A DNA stretch of 64,000 nt from Spongiibacter nanhainus. GTDB lineage: Bacteria > Pseudomonadota > Gammaproteobacteria > Pseudomonadales > Spongiibacteraceae. The stretch is taken from NCBI RefSeq assembly GCF_016132545.1, contig NZ_CP066167.1:310001-374000 (forward strand), read 5' to 3'. This document shows, one piece after another, positions 54,863 through 63,773 of this stretch; positions within the stretch are counted from its first letter, which is position 1; every line of letters starts with the position of its first letter. The position numbers were made by a program, and so were the translations under genes. Under the pieces are notes generated by a model that was not told the DNA's origin, ran no database searches, and worked only from the letters and a program-made list of their open reading frames with translations.

Positions 54863-54892
54863 GTAGGGCGGACAGCGCTTTACCTGTCCGCC
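54863..54892 (+). repeat. Hairpin repeat copy F
   Basis: Plus strand: GTAGGGCGGACA-GCGCTTTACC-TGTCCGCC. It lies 12 bp after the 3' end of the minus-strand phosphatase gene, as other copies lie at gene ends. Confidence 0.85.
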
Positions 54893-54904
54893 GGTCCATG
54901 CGGC

Positions 54905-55927
54905 CTAGTCTAGATAACGCCCGCGTAACGTGGCGATATCCTCAGCGTCGACACCGATGGCCTGGTCCAGGTAAGCCTCCACCGAGCCGTAGCGGCTTTC
55001 GATCTCCTCAAATGCAAAACTTAAAAAAGGCGTGCCATCGGCAGTATACAAAGGGTTGGGTTTGTCGGAATGACCGCTCTTACTATAGCCCAGCATCATC
55101 TTGGCGAAAGCATTTGTTTTGGCCGCTTGCTTTAGGTCAACGTCGCCTTTCTCGTTTTTGGGGCGGCGGTATTGGGTGGATAGGAGGTAGTCCTTGAGAA
55201 TGGTCTCGCGGGGCACGCCCAGGGCGCTGAGAATCATTGCCGAGGTAAAGCCGGTGCGGTCCTGCCCTGCGGAGCAGTTCACCACCACAGCACCATCGGC
55301 CTCCAGCAATTCGTTGAAGTAGAGGCGCAGCTGGGGCTGCAGCTGTTGGGGAAGGTGGCGGTAGAGTTTAGCCATCATCAGCGAAGGGTCTTTGCTTATC
55401 GCCTCTTTGGCGGCCTCATCCATGTCGCCCTTGGGCATGGATTTGCCCATCATCGCCAGCATGCTGTATTCGTGATTAATGTAATTTACATCGTCACTGG
55501 CCTGTACCCAGCGGTTGGGGTAAAGCTCCAGCTCATCGCTGGAGCGCAGATCCACCACTGCACTGAAATTCATTTGATTCAGCGCCGCCATATCCTGCGC
55601 AGTGAGGCTGGTCATGGCGCCGGAGCGGAACAGCATATTGCGGCGAACCGTTTTGCCGTCCACGGTCATGTAGCCGCCCATATCCCGGAAGTTAGAGCTG
55701 CCCTCCAGTTTCAGCACCCGCTCGTCGCTGGCCACCAGCGCGGCATTGTGTTGTGAGATGCTGTCCTGGCTGACTGTTGCCTGAGCGGCCTGTGGAGATA
55801 CCTCGCTGCTGGCGCAGCCGGCAAGTCCCAGGCCCAGGGTCAGCGCCGAGAGTAATCCAATCGCCAGCGAGTGGCGGCGTGCTGCGCGGGCGAGGCCCGC
55901 GCTGTTGTTGCTGATCAATCGATCCAT
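54905..55927 (-). CDS. Tyrosine/inositol phosphatase-like lipoprotein (CX5R family)
   Basis: The 340-residue protein has a lipoprotein signal with lipobox GLAGC (Cys38) and a phosphatase domain with SNFRDMGGYM and the catalytic P-loop VVNCSAGQDRTGFTSA (CX5R, as in the Y_phosphatase3 group). It would hydrolyse phosphate esters in the periplasm or at the outer membrane. It lies 43 bp behind a TonB receptor gene on the same strand, suggesting that the imported substrate is phosphorylated. Substrate unknown. Confidence 0.85.
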   Translation of the reverse strand: MDRLISNNSAGLARAARRHSLAIGLLSALTLGLGLAGCASSEVSPQAAQATVSQDSISQHNAALVASDERVLKLEGSSNFRDMGGYMTVDGKTVRRNMLFRSGAMTSLTAQDMAALNQMNFSAVVDLRSSDELELYPNRWVQASDDVNYINHEYSMLAMMGKSMPKGDMDEAAKEAISKDPSLMMAKLYRHLPQQLQPQLRLYFNELLEADGAVVVNCSAGQDRTGFTSAMILSALGVPRETILKDYLLSTQYRRPKNEKGDVDLKQAAKTNAFAKMMLGYSKSGHSDKPNPLYTADGTPFLSFAFEEIESRYGSVEAYLDQAIGVDAEDIATLRGRYLD

Positions 55928-55970
55928 GGTGATATCCTTTTTGTTAAGTCTACTCGAAGCGAGGCCGGAG

Positions 55971-58445
55971 TTAGAAATTCACCCGTGCGCCCAGCAGGTA
56001 GCGGCGGCCGTAACTTTCCGACTGGTTGATGGTGCCATTGCCGGCGTAGCGCACGTCGGTTTCGTCAGTTAGGTTGTTGGCGTTGAAGTACACGGACATT
56101 CGCGCGCCATCGAAGTCGAAGGGCAGTTCGTAGCTCACGCTCAAGTCAACCCGTTTCTGCTCGCCCCACTTTTCGCTGGGGTCTTCGATGGGCGACACCC
56201 ATTCATCCCGGTACTGGTAGTTCACTCGGGTGGACAAACCGAAGTTCTCGTAAAACAGCGACACGTTGTAAATCATGTCTGAGGTGCCGGGGAGATCAGA
56301 CTTTGTGCCGTCCAATTCTTCAAACTCGCTGTTGAGTAAGGTCATATTGGCGCTGATACCAAAGCCGTCCAATGTCTGTGTTAGGTCGACGGCGTGGCCG
56401 ATAAAGTTCAGTTCGATCCCGCTCATTTCGCCATTGTCGCCATTGACTGCGCCGGTGTAAGTCCATTCCTGACCCTGCTCGCTGGGCACGTAAATACCGC
56501 CATTGATGGTCGTGCTGTCGGCATAGATCACGTTGTCTATCTGACGATAGAAGGCACCTACTGAAGCGATGCTGGCGGGCGCGAAGTACCACTCAAGTGA
56601 TGTGTCGATACCTATGGCTTCCTCGGCGTCGAGGGTTGGGTTCCCGCCCCGGACTTCCTCGTTGGCGACGTCGACGGACGCCGCCGCACGCCACTCGTCG
56701 TAGGTTGGCCGGTTGACACCGGTGGAGCCGGAGATACGCAGCTTCAAGTCGTCAGCCAGATCAATATTGACGTGAACGCTGGGCAGAATATTGGTGAAGT
56801 CGTCGTCGACAGCTATTTTCTCGCCGTCCACCGTGCCTTCGCTGGTGTAATCGGTCTGTTCGATGCGGGCACCGGCGACGATGTTACCCCAGGCAAAGCG
56901 GGTGGTGGTCATAGCGTAGAGGGCGAGGATGTCTTCGTCCATGACGATCAGGTCGGCGGGGCTGGGCTCAATGCTCCCCAGACCAGCCTGTTGCCAGGCT
57001 TTGCGCAGGCCTTTGTTGTTGTAGTAGGTGCCGCCAATGGTGTTACTGGTTTTGGCATCCCAGCGGCGACCGGTGTTGAAATCGTCGATATTGATGGACG
57101 CCGGGAAAGGCGCCACTGACGGGCTGCCGATCACGTAACCATCGGCTTCCCGCTGGTCCAGTTGCAGACCAATTTCCAGGGTGGCGCCCAAGTCAAACCA
57201 CTCAAAGTCACGCTCGGCATCCAGCTTGAATTTGTCGACGTCGACCTCGAGAGACTGACCGTAAAGAATGCCCAGGGTCATATTGTAGGCCAGGTCGTTG
57301 AGGTCGTCGGCCAGATACAGCTTGGGATTTTCGGTGTCACTCAAATCGTAGTCCGCGGTCGTTGCAGCGCCCATGCTGCGGGGAATCGGCAGGTAGGTTG
57401 TTGCTTCGGTTTCGGTGAGGTTGTAGCGGCCCTCTACCACCCAGTTGCCCAGCTGTAAGTCGGCGCCCAGGGTGTTGGTGAAGGTGGAGTTTTCGTAGCG
57501 GCCGTATTCCAGCATCCGCGACACTGCCGCAGCCCGGTCACTGGCTGTAGTGCCAGCTACCGGCTCGCTAAAGGTGAACACAAACTGGTTGCGCTCTTCC
57601 TTGTCGACAAACTCGCTGTACAGGGTGGAGAAAAAGGCGCGTTGCAGTGTGCCGTCGCCGCGGAATTCAAAGGTTCCGCCGTGGGCGCTGTCTTCCCGCA
57701 CGATCTTATAGCTGCGGAAATCCAACTCGTTGACCACCAGCTCGCCGTTGTCGTCCCGCTCCAGGTCGTATTCCCGGTTGTCGGTGATCTGTTCCCGGCT
57801 GTTTGCCGAGCTGAACAGCACCACGCCAAAGTGGTCGTTGGACCAGGCGCCGCGCAGGCCGAACTTGTCGATATCGCCGCCACCCAGTTTCTGTTCCCCC
57901 ATGCCGATATCGCCGGCGAAGGAGAAGCCCTCCTGGGCAAAGGGGCTGAAGGTGTGAATATTGATAAAGCCGGCGACGGATTCGCCGGGCATATTGGGCA
58001 GAATCGCCTTGTTGGCCTCGACCCGGCTGGTGATCACCGAGGGAAAGCTGTCAAAGCGCGGCACCCGGCCGTTATCGGCGCCGGGCACGTCGATGCCGTC
58101 AAAGGCGATACTGGTGTAGCGGAAAGGGGCGCCGCGGAAGTTGATGTAGCGGGCCTGGCCCTGGTCCCGCTCGATGGCCAGACCGGGCAGGCGGCCCAGA
58201 GAATCGGCCAGGTTCTGATCGGGGAAGCGACCGATGGTGTCGGAGGAGATAATATCGACGTAGTTGTCGGCCATCTGTTTCGCTTCCAGGGCGGCCTGCT
58301 GGCTGTCTTTGATGGGGGCGGCGACAACGGTAACGACCTCGACGTCCGGTTTGGCGTCCGCGGCAGGTTGCTGGGCGACGGCGGCGCCACTGGCCAGGGC
58401 GATGGCCGAGCACAGCAAGGTTTTGCGAAAGTCTAAGGCTCTCAT
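55971..58445 (-). CDS. TonB-dependent outer membrane receptor (Caulobacter-type)
   Basis: The 824-residue protein has a signal peptide (TLLCSAIALASGAAVA-Q), a TonB-box region (VEVVTVVAA), a plug with IGRFPDQNLADSLGRLPGLAIERDQGQARYINFRG and a barrel ending in Phe (LGARVNF). The plug pattern is that of the TIGR01782-type receptors, which take up sugars and other complex substrates. It pairs with the phosphatase lipoprotein gene downstream. A two-gene unit of unknown function lies 220 bp upstream on the same strand and may regulate it. Confidence 0.9.
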   Translation of the reverse strand: MRALDFRKTLLCSAIALASGAAVAQQPAADAKPDVEVVTVVAAPIKDSQQAALEAKQMADNYVDIISSDTIGRFPDQNLADSLGRLPGLAIERDQGQARYINFRGAPFRYTSIAFDGIDVPGADNGRVPRFDSFPSVITSRVEANKAILPNMPGESVAGFINIHTFSPFAQEGFSFAGDIGMGEQKLGGGDIDKFGLRGAWSNDHFGVVLFSSANSREQITDNREYDLERDDNGELVVNELDFRSYKIVREDSAHGGTFEFRGDGTLQRAFFSTLYSEFVDKEERNQFVFTFSEPVAGTTASDRAAAVSRMLEYGRYENSTFTNTLGADLQLGNWVVEGRYNLTETEATTYLPIPRSMGAATTADYDLSDTENPKLYLADDLNDLAYNMTLGILYGQSLEVDVDKFKLDAERDFEWFDLGATLEIGLQLDQREADGYVIGSPSVAPFPASINIDDFNTGRRWDAKTSNTIGGTYYNNKGLRKAWQQAGLGSIEPSPADLIVMDEDILALYAMTTTRFAWGNIVAGARIEQTDYTSEGTVDGEKIAVDDDFTNILPSVHVNIDLADDLKLRISGSTGVNRPTYDEWRAAASVDVANEEVRGGNPTLDAEEAIGIDTSLEWYFAPASIASVGAFYRQIDNVIYADSTTINGGIYVPSEQGQEWTYTGAVNGDNGEMSGIELNFIGHAVDLTQTLDGFGISANMTLLNSEFEELDGTKSDLPGTSDMIYNVSLFYENFGLSTRVNYQYRDEWVSPIEDPSEKWGEQKRVDLSVSYELPFDFDGARMSVYFNANNLTDETDVRYAGNGTINQSESYGRRYLLGARVNF

Positions 58446-58665
58446 TAAGTGTGTCTCCTAAATGTTTGGGACGGGCCGCTCAGACGGCGCTCTAATTCTC
58501 GGGGGCCCAGAAAGCGGCAGTGGTCGCCAGATTTGCTAGAGCCCCGAGCAGGTTAAAAAGGCAACGGTAACTGGGTGATGCGGGAGGAATTGTGGGTGTC
58601 TTGTATGTCGAAACCGTGAAAAAGATGTCTCTAAACGCCTTGGGGATATCTGTAAAAGCCCCGTG

Positions 58666-59895
58666 TTATGGGCGTTTGCTGTCAATCTGGATGTGTTGGG
58701 GCAAGGCGGCCAGGCGATATTTGGAGCGGGCGGTGCGATGATCCCTCTCCAGCTCAAAGAGATAGGGCGCCGCCAGTTGCTCGCCAAGTAGGCGGGTGAC
58801 CTCGTCTTTAATTTTGCTGCGATTCTGGTCCAGGGTTTTGGCCCGCAGGCCTTTTTCCTGCAAATCGTTGATGGCTTTCTGATGGCCGCCGAGGCTCTCC
58901 ATTAATTCGCTCAGTTCTTTGGCGCTGTCGTGGTCGGGGCGGTTGGAGGGGGGGTTGACGAACCAGCCCCCGTCGTCGTCATTTTGGTCGTTCCGGCGGC
59001 CGGCGTTCCGGTGGCCGGCACTCCGGCGGCGGGCATACCAAAGATAGTAAAAGTAGGGTGTGGCTGGCAGGCCAATTTCCACTCCGTGGGCCCAGACCCG
59101 CATTTGCCCGGTATCAAAGTGCAGGTGGGGTGGCGCCTCGGCAATATCCAGCGCTGCCGAGCTCTGCCCCGGCAGCAGATCCACAGCCAGCTCCAGCCAT
59201 TGCAGGCAATCCGCCGAGTCCAGTTGCCGGCCGGAGACACTGCGCAGTGCCTCCAGGGGGTCGCAGCCCCGGGCCAGCAGCAGCGCCAAAGCCTGCTGTT
59301 GGGTAGGGCTGTAGAGCCGCTGCTGGTGGCTCAATTCCAGGGCGCGATCGCGACTGATACCGCTGGCGATAAGGCGGTCAAAGATCTGTCGCTGGCCCGG
59401 TGGCAGTGGCGGCAATATCTGCGCCGCAATGAACAGGGCGAGCATGGCCAGACCAAAGGGCAGGCTCAGCGCGACAGGCCAGTTGACCTTGCAGTCGAGC
59501 CCCAGGGTCAGGGACTCCTGCTGTTCTCCAAGTTGCCAGTCCAGCAATACATGGCGATCGACAACGCCGGGCTGCAGAGCTTCGGTGTAGGGGTTGCCGC
59601 GCAGTTGCAGTACTCGGGCTCGGCACTGGGTCAGCGGGCTCAGTAGGTTTTGGGGATCCAACTTGCTGAGGTCGGTGTTGATCCGCTGGGCCAGCAAATC
59701 GTTGAGGCGGTGGTAGTCATAGAGGTTAACGCTGGCCTCGACAATGGCTTTGGGGAGCCGCTGGTCAATCTGGGCGCGCAAATCCTCCGACAGGGTGTTC
59801 AGCGCCTGCCACACGATAAACACTGTCAGCAGGGCCGTGGCGGGGATGACCATCAGGCTCGCGGTCAGCAGGCGTTTGCTCAGGGCGCGGTTCAC
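58666..59895 (-). CDS. Two-helix membrane protein with cytoplasmic domains, unknown function
   Basis: The 409-residue protein has a membrane helix near residues 10-30, a periplasmic loop to about 140, a second helix at about 141-162 and a large cytoplasmic part. Around 262-290 the pattern MRVWAHGVEIGLPATPYFYYLWYARRR recalls the strand-strand-helix entry of winged-helix DNA-binding domains. A repeat-coded Arg/Gly/Asn linker follows, and the end (APYLFELERDHRTARSKYRLAAL) is again wing-like. A membrane-bound transcription regulator is a guess. Its start overlaps the binding-protein gene by 4 bases. Confidence 0.6.
   Translation of the reverse strand: MNRALSKRLLTASLMVIPATALLTVFIVWQALNTLSEDLRAQIDQRLPKAIVEASVNLYDYHRLNDLLAQRINTDLSKLDPQNLLSPLTQCRARVLQLRGNPYTEALQPGVVDRHVLLDWQLGEQQESLTLGLDCKVNWPVALSLPFGLAMLALFIAAQILPPLPPGQRQIFDRLIASGISRDRALELSHQQRLYSPTQQQALALLLARGCDPLEALRSVSGRQLDSADCLQWLELAVDLLPGQSSAALDIAEAPPHLHFDTGQMRVWAHGVEIGLPATPYFYYLWYARRRSAGHRNAGRRNDQNDDDGGWFVNPPSNRPDHDSAKELSELMESLGGHQKAINDLQEKGLRAKTLDQNRSKIKDEVTRLLGEQLAAPYLFELERDHRTARSKYRLAALPQHIQIDSKRP
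58990..59034. repeat. Three tandem 15-bp repeats inside the membrane protein gene
   Basis: The units are GTTCCGGCGGCCGGC (58990-59004), GTTCCGGTGGCCGGC (59005-59019) and ACTCCGGCGGCGGGC (59020-59034). They encode pentapeptides of type A-G/R-R/H-R-N/S in a flexible cytoplasmic linker. Length variation between strains is likely. Confidence 0.8.
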
Positions 59896-60743
59896 GGGCA
59901 GCCCTCTGGCGTGAGCGTGGAGTCTCCCTCGAACAGCTGATCAAACAGTTGCAGGGCCTCGCTTAGCTCGCAGGCCAGCTCGGGGGAGTAGTGGCTGCGC
60001 TGTAGAAACCAGCTCCCCGAGGGGACGTCGTCATCCATCAGGGTAAAGTGCAGCTCGGTTTCGGTTAGCCCTTCAAGGCCGCCGCCGGTGCTGCTAATGA
60101 TGTCCACTTCACCCGCCAGGAAGGCCTTGAGAATTCCTTTGAAGCCCGGGTAAAAACGCTTTTGTTGTGGCGCGAGTTCGATGCCGGCAGCGGTTAGCGC
60201 CGCCATCGGTCGCAGATAGAAACTGAGGCTCTGCTGGTCCTGGGAGAAGCCGACCACCTTGTCGGCCAGGTAGGCCTGGGTAAGCTGGGGAGGGCTGTTC
60301 AGGCTCACCCAGTGCAGTGAATAGCGGGGCGAATCGATGATGGGCAGGTAGTAGGTGTGGGCGTCGGGGGTCAGTCCCTCGACGATATGGCGGCGGTTCC
60401 AGAACAGTTGATAGCGCCCCTCCACCAGGTGTTCGGCGCGGAGAAAGGCCCGCGGGTGCCAGCTAATGTCCACGGCTTGGTAGTGGCGGCCCACGATGTC
60501 GCTGTCGCACAGCCGGTCCGCCAGCTCTATTGCCAACTGGGAGGTCAGGGTCAGCACCTTGAAGGTTGGCAGGGTCCCGTCACCGCCAGTCGCGCAGCGA
60601 TAGCTGTCGTAATGCCCCAGTTTAATCGGCTCAAAGTGCTGGTTTGTCAGCCACAGGCTCGCCAGCACAGGTAGCGCGGCCAGCAGGGCGACGAGCAGGG
60701 CGTAGACGGGGCGCCGTCGTGTGATGATCGGAAGTGAGCGCAT
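59892..60743 (-). CDS. Periplasmic binding protein-like (PhnD-type) membrane-anchored protein
   Basis: The 283-residue protein has an N-terminal signal or anchor (YALLVALLAALPVLASLWL) and a domain resembling phosphonate-type substrate-binding proteins: GHYDSYRCAT, FYPGFKGILKAFLAGEVDIIS and SGSWFLQRSHYS. No ABC transporter genes are nearby; the only partner is the overlapping membrane protein gene. A sensing rather than transport role is therefore likely. Its gene is divergent from thiDE. Confidence 0.65.
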   Translation of the reverse strand: MRSLPIITRRRPVYALLVALLAALPVLASLWLTNQHFEPIKLGHYDSYRCATGGDGTLPTFKVLTLTSQLAIELADRLCDSDIVGRHYQAVDISWHPRAFLRAEHLVEGRYQLFWNRRHIVEGLTPDAHTYYLPIIDSPRYSLHWVSLNSPPQLTQAYLADKVVGFSQDQQSLSFYLRPMAALTAAGIELAPQQKRFYPGFKGILKAFLAGEVDIISSTGGGLEGLTETELHFTLMDDDVPSGSWFLQRSHYSPELACELSEALQLFDQLFEGDSTLTPEGCP

Positions 60744-60857
60744 AAATAGAATCGTTACCGGGCCCGAATGCTAGATATCGAATATGACGAGCAGATGACG
60801 GCGGGGATCGGCGTGTGCAGGTATACTGTGACGATCGGGAATAAACATAGAGGCTTT

Positions 60858-62345
60858 ATGGCAGCGACCCACAGCAAACCCATTGCCTGGAGTATCGCCG
60901 GATCGGATTCCGGTGGTGGCGCCGGCATCCAGGCAGACCTGGCGACCTTCCACGACTTTGGCGTCCACGGCTGCACCGTGATCACCGCCATCACCGCGCA
61001 AAACAGCTTTGCGGTGGGGCAGGTGTCGATGACGCCGCGGCGCACCATGGCCGCCCAGATCAATGCCTTGGACAGTGACTTACAGGCGGATGCCATCAAG
61101 TTGGGGATGCTGGGCAGCACCGAAGTGGTGGAGATGGTGGCCAAGTATCTGGAGGACTACCGGGGTTTTGTGGTCTGCGATCCGGTGATGGTGTCTACGA
61201 GTGGCGGTGAGTTGATGGAGGACGGCGTCAGCGAAGTACTGGTGGAAAAACTGCTGCCCCGGGCGGACCTGCTGACTCCCAATCTCAGTGAGGCGCAAAT
61301 TCTGTTGGGGCGGGAGATTAATGGCCTGGAGCAGGTCGAGCGGGCGGCGGCGGATATCGTTGCCATGGGCGCGCGGTCGGTGCTGTTGACCGGCGGCCAC
61401 CTCAGTACACGGCACAGCCAACGTCACGATTACTGGACCGATGGCCAGGATGGCTTTTGGTTGAGCGGGCCCAATATCGACACCCTGAATACCCACGGCA
61501 CCGGTTGTACTTTGTCTTCCGCCATTGCCGCGCTGATGGCCAAGGGCTTTGACCTGCGGGACGCCTTGGTGATTGCCAAGGCCTATGTATCCCAGGGCCT
61601 GCGCATGGCGGTGCAATTGGGGGGTGGCCCGGGGCCGGTGGGGCATGTGGGTTGGCCTCAGCGGCTGGCAGACTTCCCCTGTATCAGTCGCGACCTGGCC
61701 AGCTCGGTAACGCCGGCCTTTGCCTCCTGCGATGGGCCACTGGGCCTGTACCCGGTGGTGGAAACCGCGGACTGGGTCGAGACACTTTTGCAGTGGGGTG
61801 TAAAAACTGTGCAGCTGCGAGCCAAAGACCTACAGGGCGAAAGACTGGAAGCGGAGATTCAGCGCGCCGTTGCACTGGGCCGGGAGCATCAGGCGCGGGT
61901 CTTTATCAACGATCACTGGCAGCAGGCTATCGCCGCGGGCGCCTACGGCGTCCATCTCGGGCAGGGCGATCTGGATAGCGCTGATCTGGCGGCCATAGCC
62001 GCCGCGGGGCTGCGCCTTGGTGTCAGCACCCACTGTTATTACGAGGTGGCCCGGGCCCACGGCCTGCGTCCCAGCTATATCGCCATCGGCCCGATATTCC
62101 CCACCACCAGTAAAGATATGCCCTTTGGGCCCCAAGGGGTCAATCAACTGCGGCGCTGGGTCAATTTGTTGGGGCCTCACTACACGCTGACGGCGATTGG
62201 TGGAATTGATGGCAAGCGTGCTCCCGAGGTCCTCAGCACCGGGGTGGGCAGCTGCGCGATGATTACGGCGATCACCCTGGCCGATGATCCCCGTCAGATA
62301 GTGGAGCAATTGATGAGTCTGCACGCTGAGGCTGAGCTGGCATGA
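60858..62345 (+). CDS. thiDE: ThiD-ThiE fusion: HMP(-P) kinase and thiamine-phosphate synthase
   Basis: The 495-residue fusion has ThiD first (IAGSDSGGGAGIQADL, VMVSTSGGELM, NTHGTGCTLSSAIAA; residues about 8-265) and ThiE after (LYPVVETADWVETLLQWGVKTVQLRAKDL, VHLGQGDLD, IAIGPIFPTTSKDM; about 300-490). It phosphorylates HMP and couples it with thiazole phosphate. ATG 60858 follows AGAGG; the frame is open to 60768 without support. No TPP riboswitch is seen upstream. Confidence 0.94.
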   Translation: MAATHSKPIAWSIAGSDSGGGAGIQADLATFHDFGVHGCTVITAITAQNSFAVGQVSMTPRRTMAAQINALDSDLQADAIKLGMLGSTEVVEMVAKYLEDYRGFVVCDPVMVSTSGGELMEDGVSEVLVEKLLPRADLLTPNLSEAQILLGREINGLEQVERAAADIVAMGARSVLLTGGHLSTRHSQRHDYWTDGQDGFWLSGPNIDTLNTHGTGCTLSSAIAALMAKGFDLRDALVIAKAYVSQGLRMAVQLGGGPGPVGHVGWPQRLADFPCISRDLASSVTPAFASCDGPLGLYPVVETADWVETLLQWGVKTVQLRAKDLQGERLEAEIQRAVALGREHQARVFINDHWQQAIAAGAYGVHLGQGDLDSADLAAIAAAGLRLGVSTHCYYEVARAHGLRPSYIAIGPIFPTTSKDMPFGPQGVNQLRRWVNLLGPHYTLTAIGGIDGKRAPEVLSTGVGSCAMITAITLADDPRQIVEQLMSLHAEAELA

Positions 62346-62995
62346 CAACCCGGACGCTGCTGGCCAGCCTGTTCATGGTGTGCGCTGCGATGGCGTGGTC
62401 GGCGGCGTGGGCGGGAGAGAGTATCGTGGTTCGAGGCTTGTTTCAGGGCGCCGCCCTGTTAGAAATTAATGGCCTACGCAAACTGGTGCGGGAGGGGCAA
62501 ACTCACCCCGGCGGCGCGCGTTTATTGTCCGCCACTGCCCGGGAGGCGGTGGTGGAGTGGCAGGGCGAGCGCCACACCCTGACCCTCAACCGTTCGGTGG
62601 GCGCCAACTACCGGGATCAGACTGGCGAGCCGGTGGTGCTGCATCGCAATCGCAATAACGAATACCGCAGCAGTATCTATATTAACAACCGCTCAGTGGA
62701 TGCAGTGGTGGACACTGGCGCCAATGTGGTGGCCCTCAGCAGCCTGGACGCCAAACGTCTGGGTATCGAGTATCGCCAGGGCCAGCCCACCCGAGTGGCG
62801 ACGGCCTCAGGGACCGGCAGCGGCTACCGCATTACGCTGGATACCGTGCGCCTGGGCACCATTACCCATCGCCATGTGCCGGCGGTAGTCATCGACGGTG
62901 ATTTTCCCCATTTGGTGTTGCTGGGCATGACCTTTCTGGAGCATGTGGATCTGGAAGAGCGCGGCAGTGTGCTGACCCTGACGCCCCAGTTTTAA
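62342..62995 (+). CDS. Retropepsin-like aspartic protease family protein, exported
   Basis: The 217-residue protein has a signal peptide (LFMVCAAMAWSAAWA-G) and a C-terminal clan AA aspartic protease domain (AVVDTGANVVALSS with catalytic Asp-Thr-Gly, and a later VLLGMTFLE) like TIGR02281 proteins. The half-length domain would act as a dimer. Its ATG overlaps the thiDE stop by 4 bases although no thiamine link is known. Substrate unknown. Confidence 0.85.
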   Translation: MTTRTLLASLFMVCAAMAWSAAWAGESIVVRGLFQGAALLEINGLRKLVREGQTHPGGARLLSATAREAVVEWQGERHTLTLNRSVGANYRDQTGEPVVLHRNRNNEYRSSIYINNRSVDAVVDTGANVVALSSLDAKRLGIEYRQGQPTRVATASGTGSGYRITLDTVRLGTITHRHVPAVVIDGDFPHLVLLGMTFLEHVDLEERGSVLTLTPQF

Positions 62996-63125
62996 TCGTC
63001 GGGCTGCTGCCAGCAGCGCCGCGGCGGTGGCGATAGTGGCAATTTCGATCACTTAAGCTCCTCTGGATTCGCCTGATTCGGGCGGTGCTGCTAGAATGCG
63101 CGACCGGTTAGATTTGGAGACACCC

Positions 63126-63710
63126 GTGTCGGTGAAGTTTGTAGAATCCTCCCAGCTTCCCACCCCCTGGGGAGTGTTTGATATTCACGGATTTGAAGAC
63201 GCTGAGAGCGGCAAGGAGCACGTGGTATTGACCCTGGGCGATGTGAGTGACGGGCAGCCAGTTTTGGCTCGGGTGCACTCTGAGTGCCTGACGGGGGATG
63301 CCCTGTTCAGTATGCGTTGCGACTGCGGTGCTCAGCTGCAAGCGGCGCTGGAGAAAATTGCCGAAGAAGGCCGTGGGGTGTTGTTTTACCTGCGCCAGGA
63401 GGGGCGGGGCATCGGCTTGATGAACAAGATTCGCGCCTACAAATTGCAGGACGAAGGCGCAGACACCGTCGAAGCCAACGAAAAACTGGGTTTTGGTGCC
63501 GATATGCGGGATTACAGCCTGCTGAAGGTGATGTGCGAGCACCTTAATATTGGCAAGGTGCGCTTGATGACCAACAACCCCCGCAAGGTGAAGGCTCTCA
63601 CTGACCAGGGTGTCGACGTCGTGGAGCGTTTGCCGCTACAAACCGGCCAAAACCCCCACAATGCCAAGTATTTGGCCACCAAATCCGGCAAGTTAGGGCA
63701 TTTGTTCTAG
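63126..63710 (+). CDS. ribA: GTP cyclohydrolase II (RibA)
   Basis: The 194-residue enzyme starts riboflavin synthesis from GTP. It has the zinc motif [19 protein letters not shown] (three Cys), [15 protein letters not shown] and [12 protein letters not shown] chose GTG 63126, with GGAGA 5 bases upstream; GTG 63132 and an upstream ATG at 63096 are alternatives. A TAGAAT -10-like hexamer lies at 63092-63097. It provides the activity missing from the RibBA at 39321. Confidence 0.94.
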   Translation: MSVKFVESSQLPTPWGVFDIHGFEDAESGKEHVVLTLGDVSDGQPVLARVHSECLTGDALFSMRCDCGAQLQAALEKIAEEGRGVLFYLRQEGRGIGLMNKIRAYKLQDEGADTVEANEKLGFGADMRDYSLLKVMCEHLNIGKVRLMTNNPRKVKALTDQGVDVVERLPLQTGQNPHNAKYLATKSGKLGHLF

Positions 63711-63723
63711 CGGGCTTTAGCCG

Positions 63724-63749
63724 CGCGCCGCAAAATTGGCGCGTGCTCT
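63724..63749. terminator. Hairpin between convergent ribA and dxs
   Basis: CGCGCC (63724-63729) pairs with GGCGCG (63738-63743) around GCAAAATT. A short TCTCTTT tract follows on the plus strand. It lies 13 bp after the ribA stop and may end both transcripts; the T-run is weak. Confidence 0.4.
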
Positions 63750-63773
63750 CTTTAGTATGCGCAGTACCAGCGC

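Larger units (their letters stand above)
54526..54904. other. Gene-free stretch with inverted hairpin repeats
   Basis: This 379-bp stretch holds the upstream region of the 94-aa gene and the inverted repeat pair E-F, which lies at the 3' end of the minus-strand phosphatase gene. An A/T-rich segment at about 54731-54775 may hold a promoter; I could not define it. Confidence 0.5.

Noticed and set aside
54775-55197. 140-codon plus-strand frame spanning hairpin repeats E and F
   Set aside because: It consists of repeat sequence and the antisense of the phosphatase gene.
57642-58436. 264-codon open frame opposite the TonB receptor gene
   Set aside because: The minus-strand receptor has signal peptide and plug motifs here; the plus frame has none.
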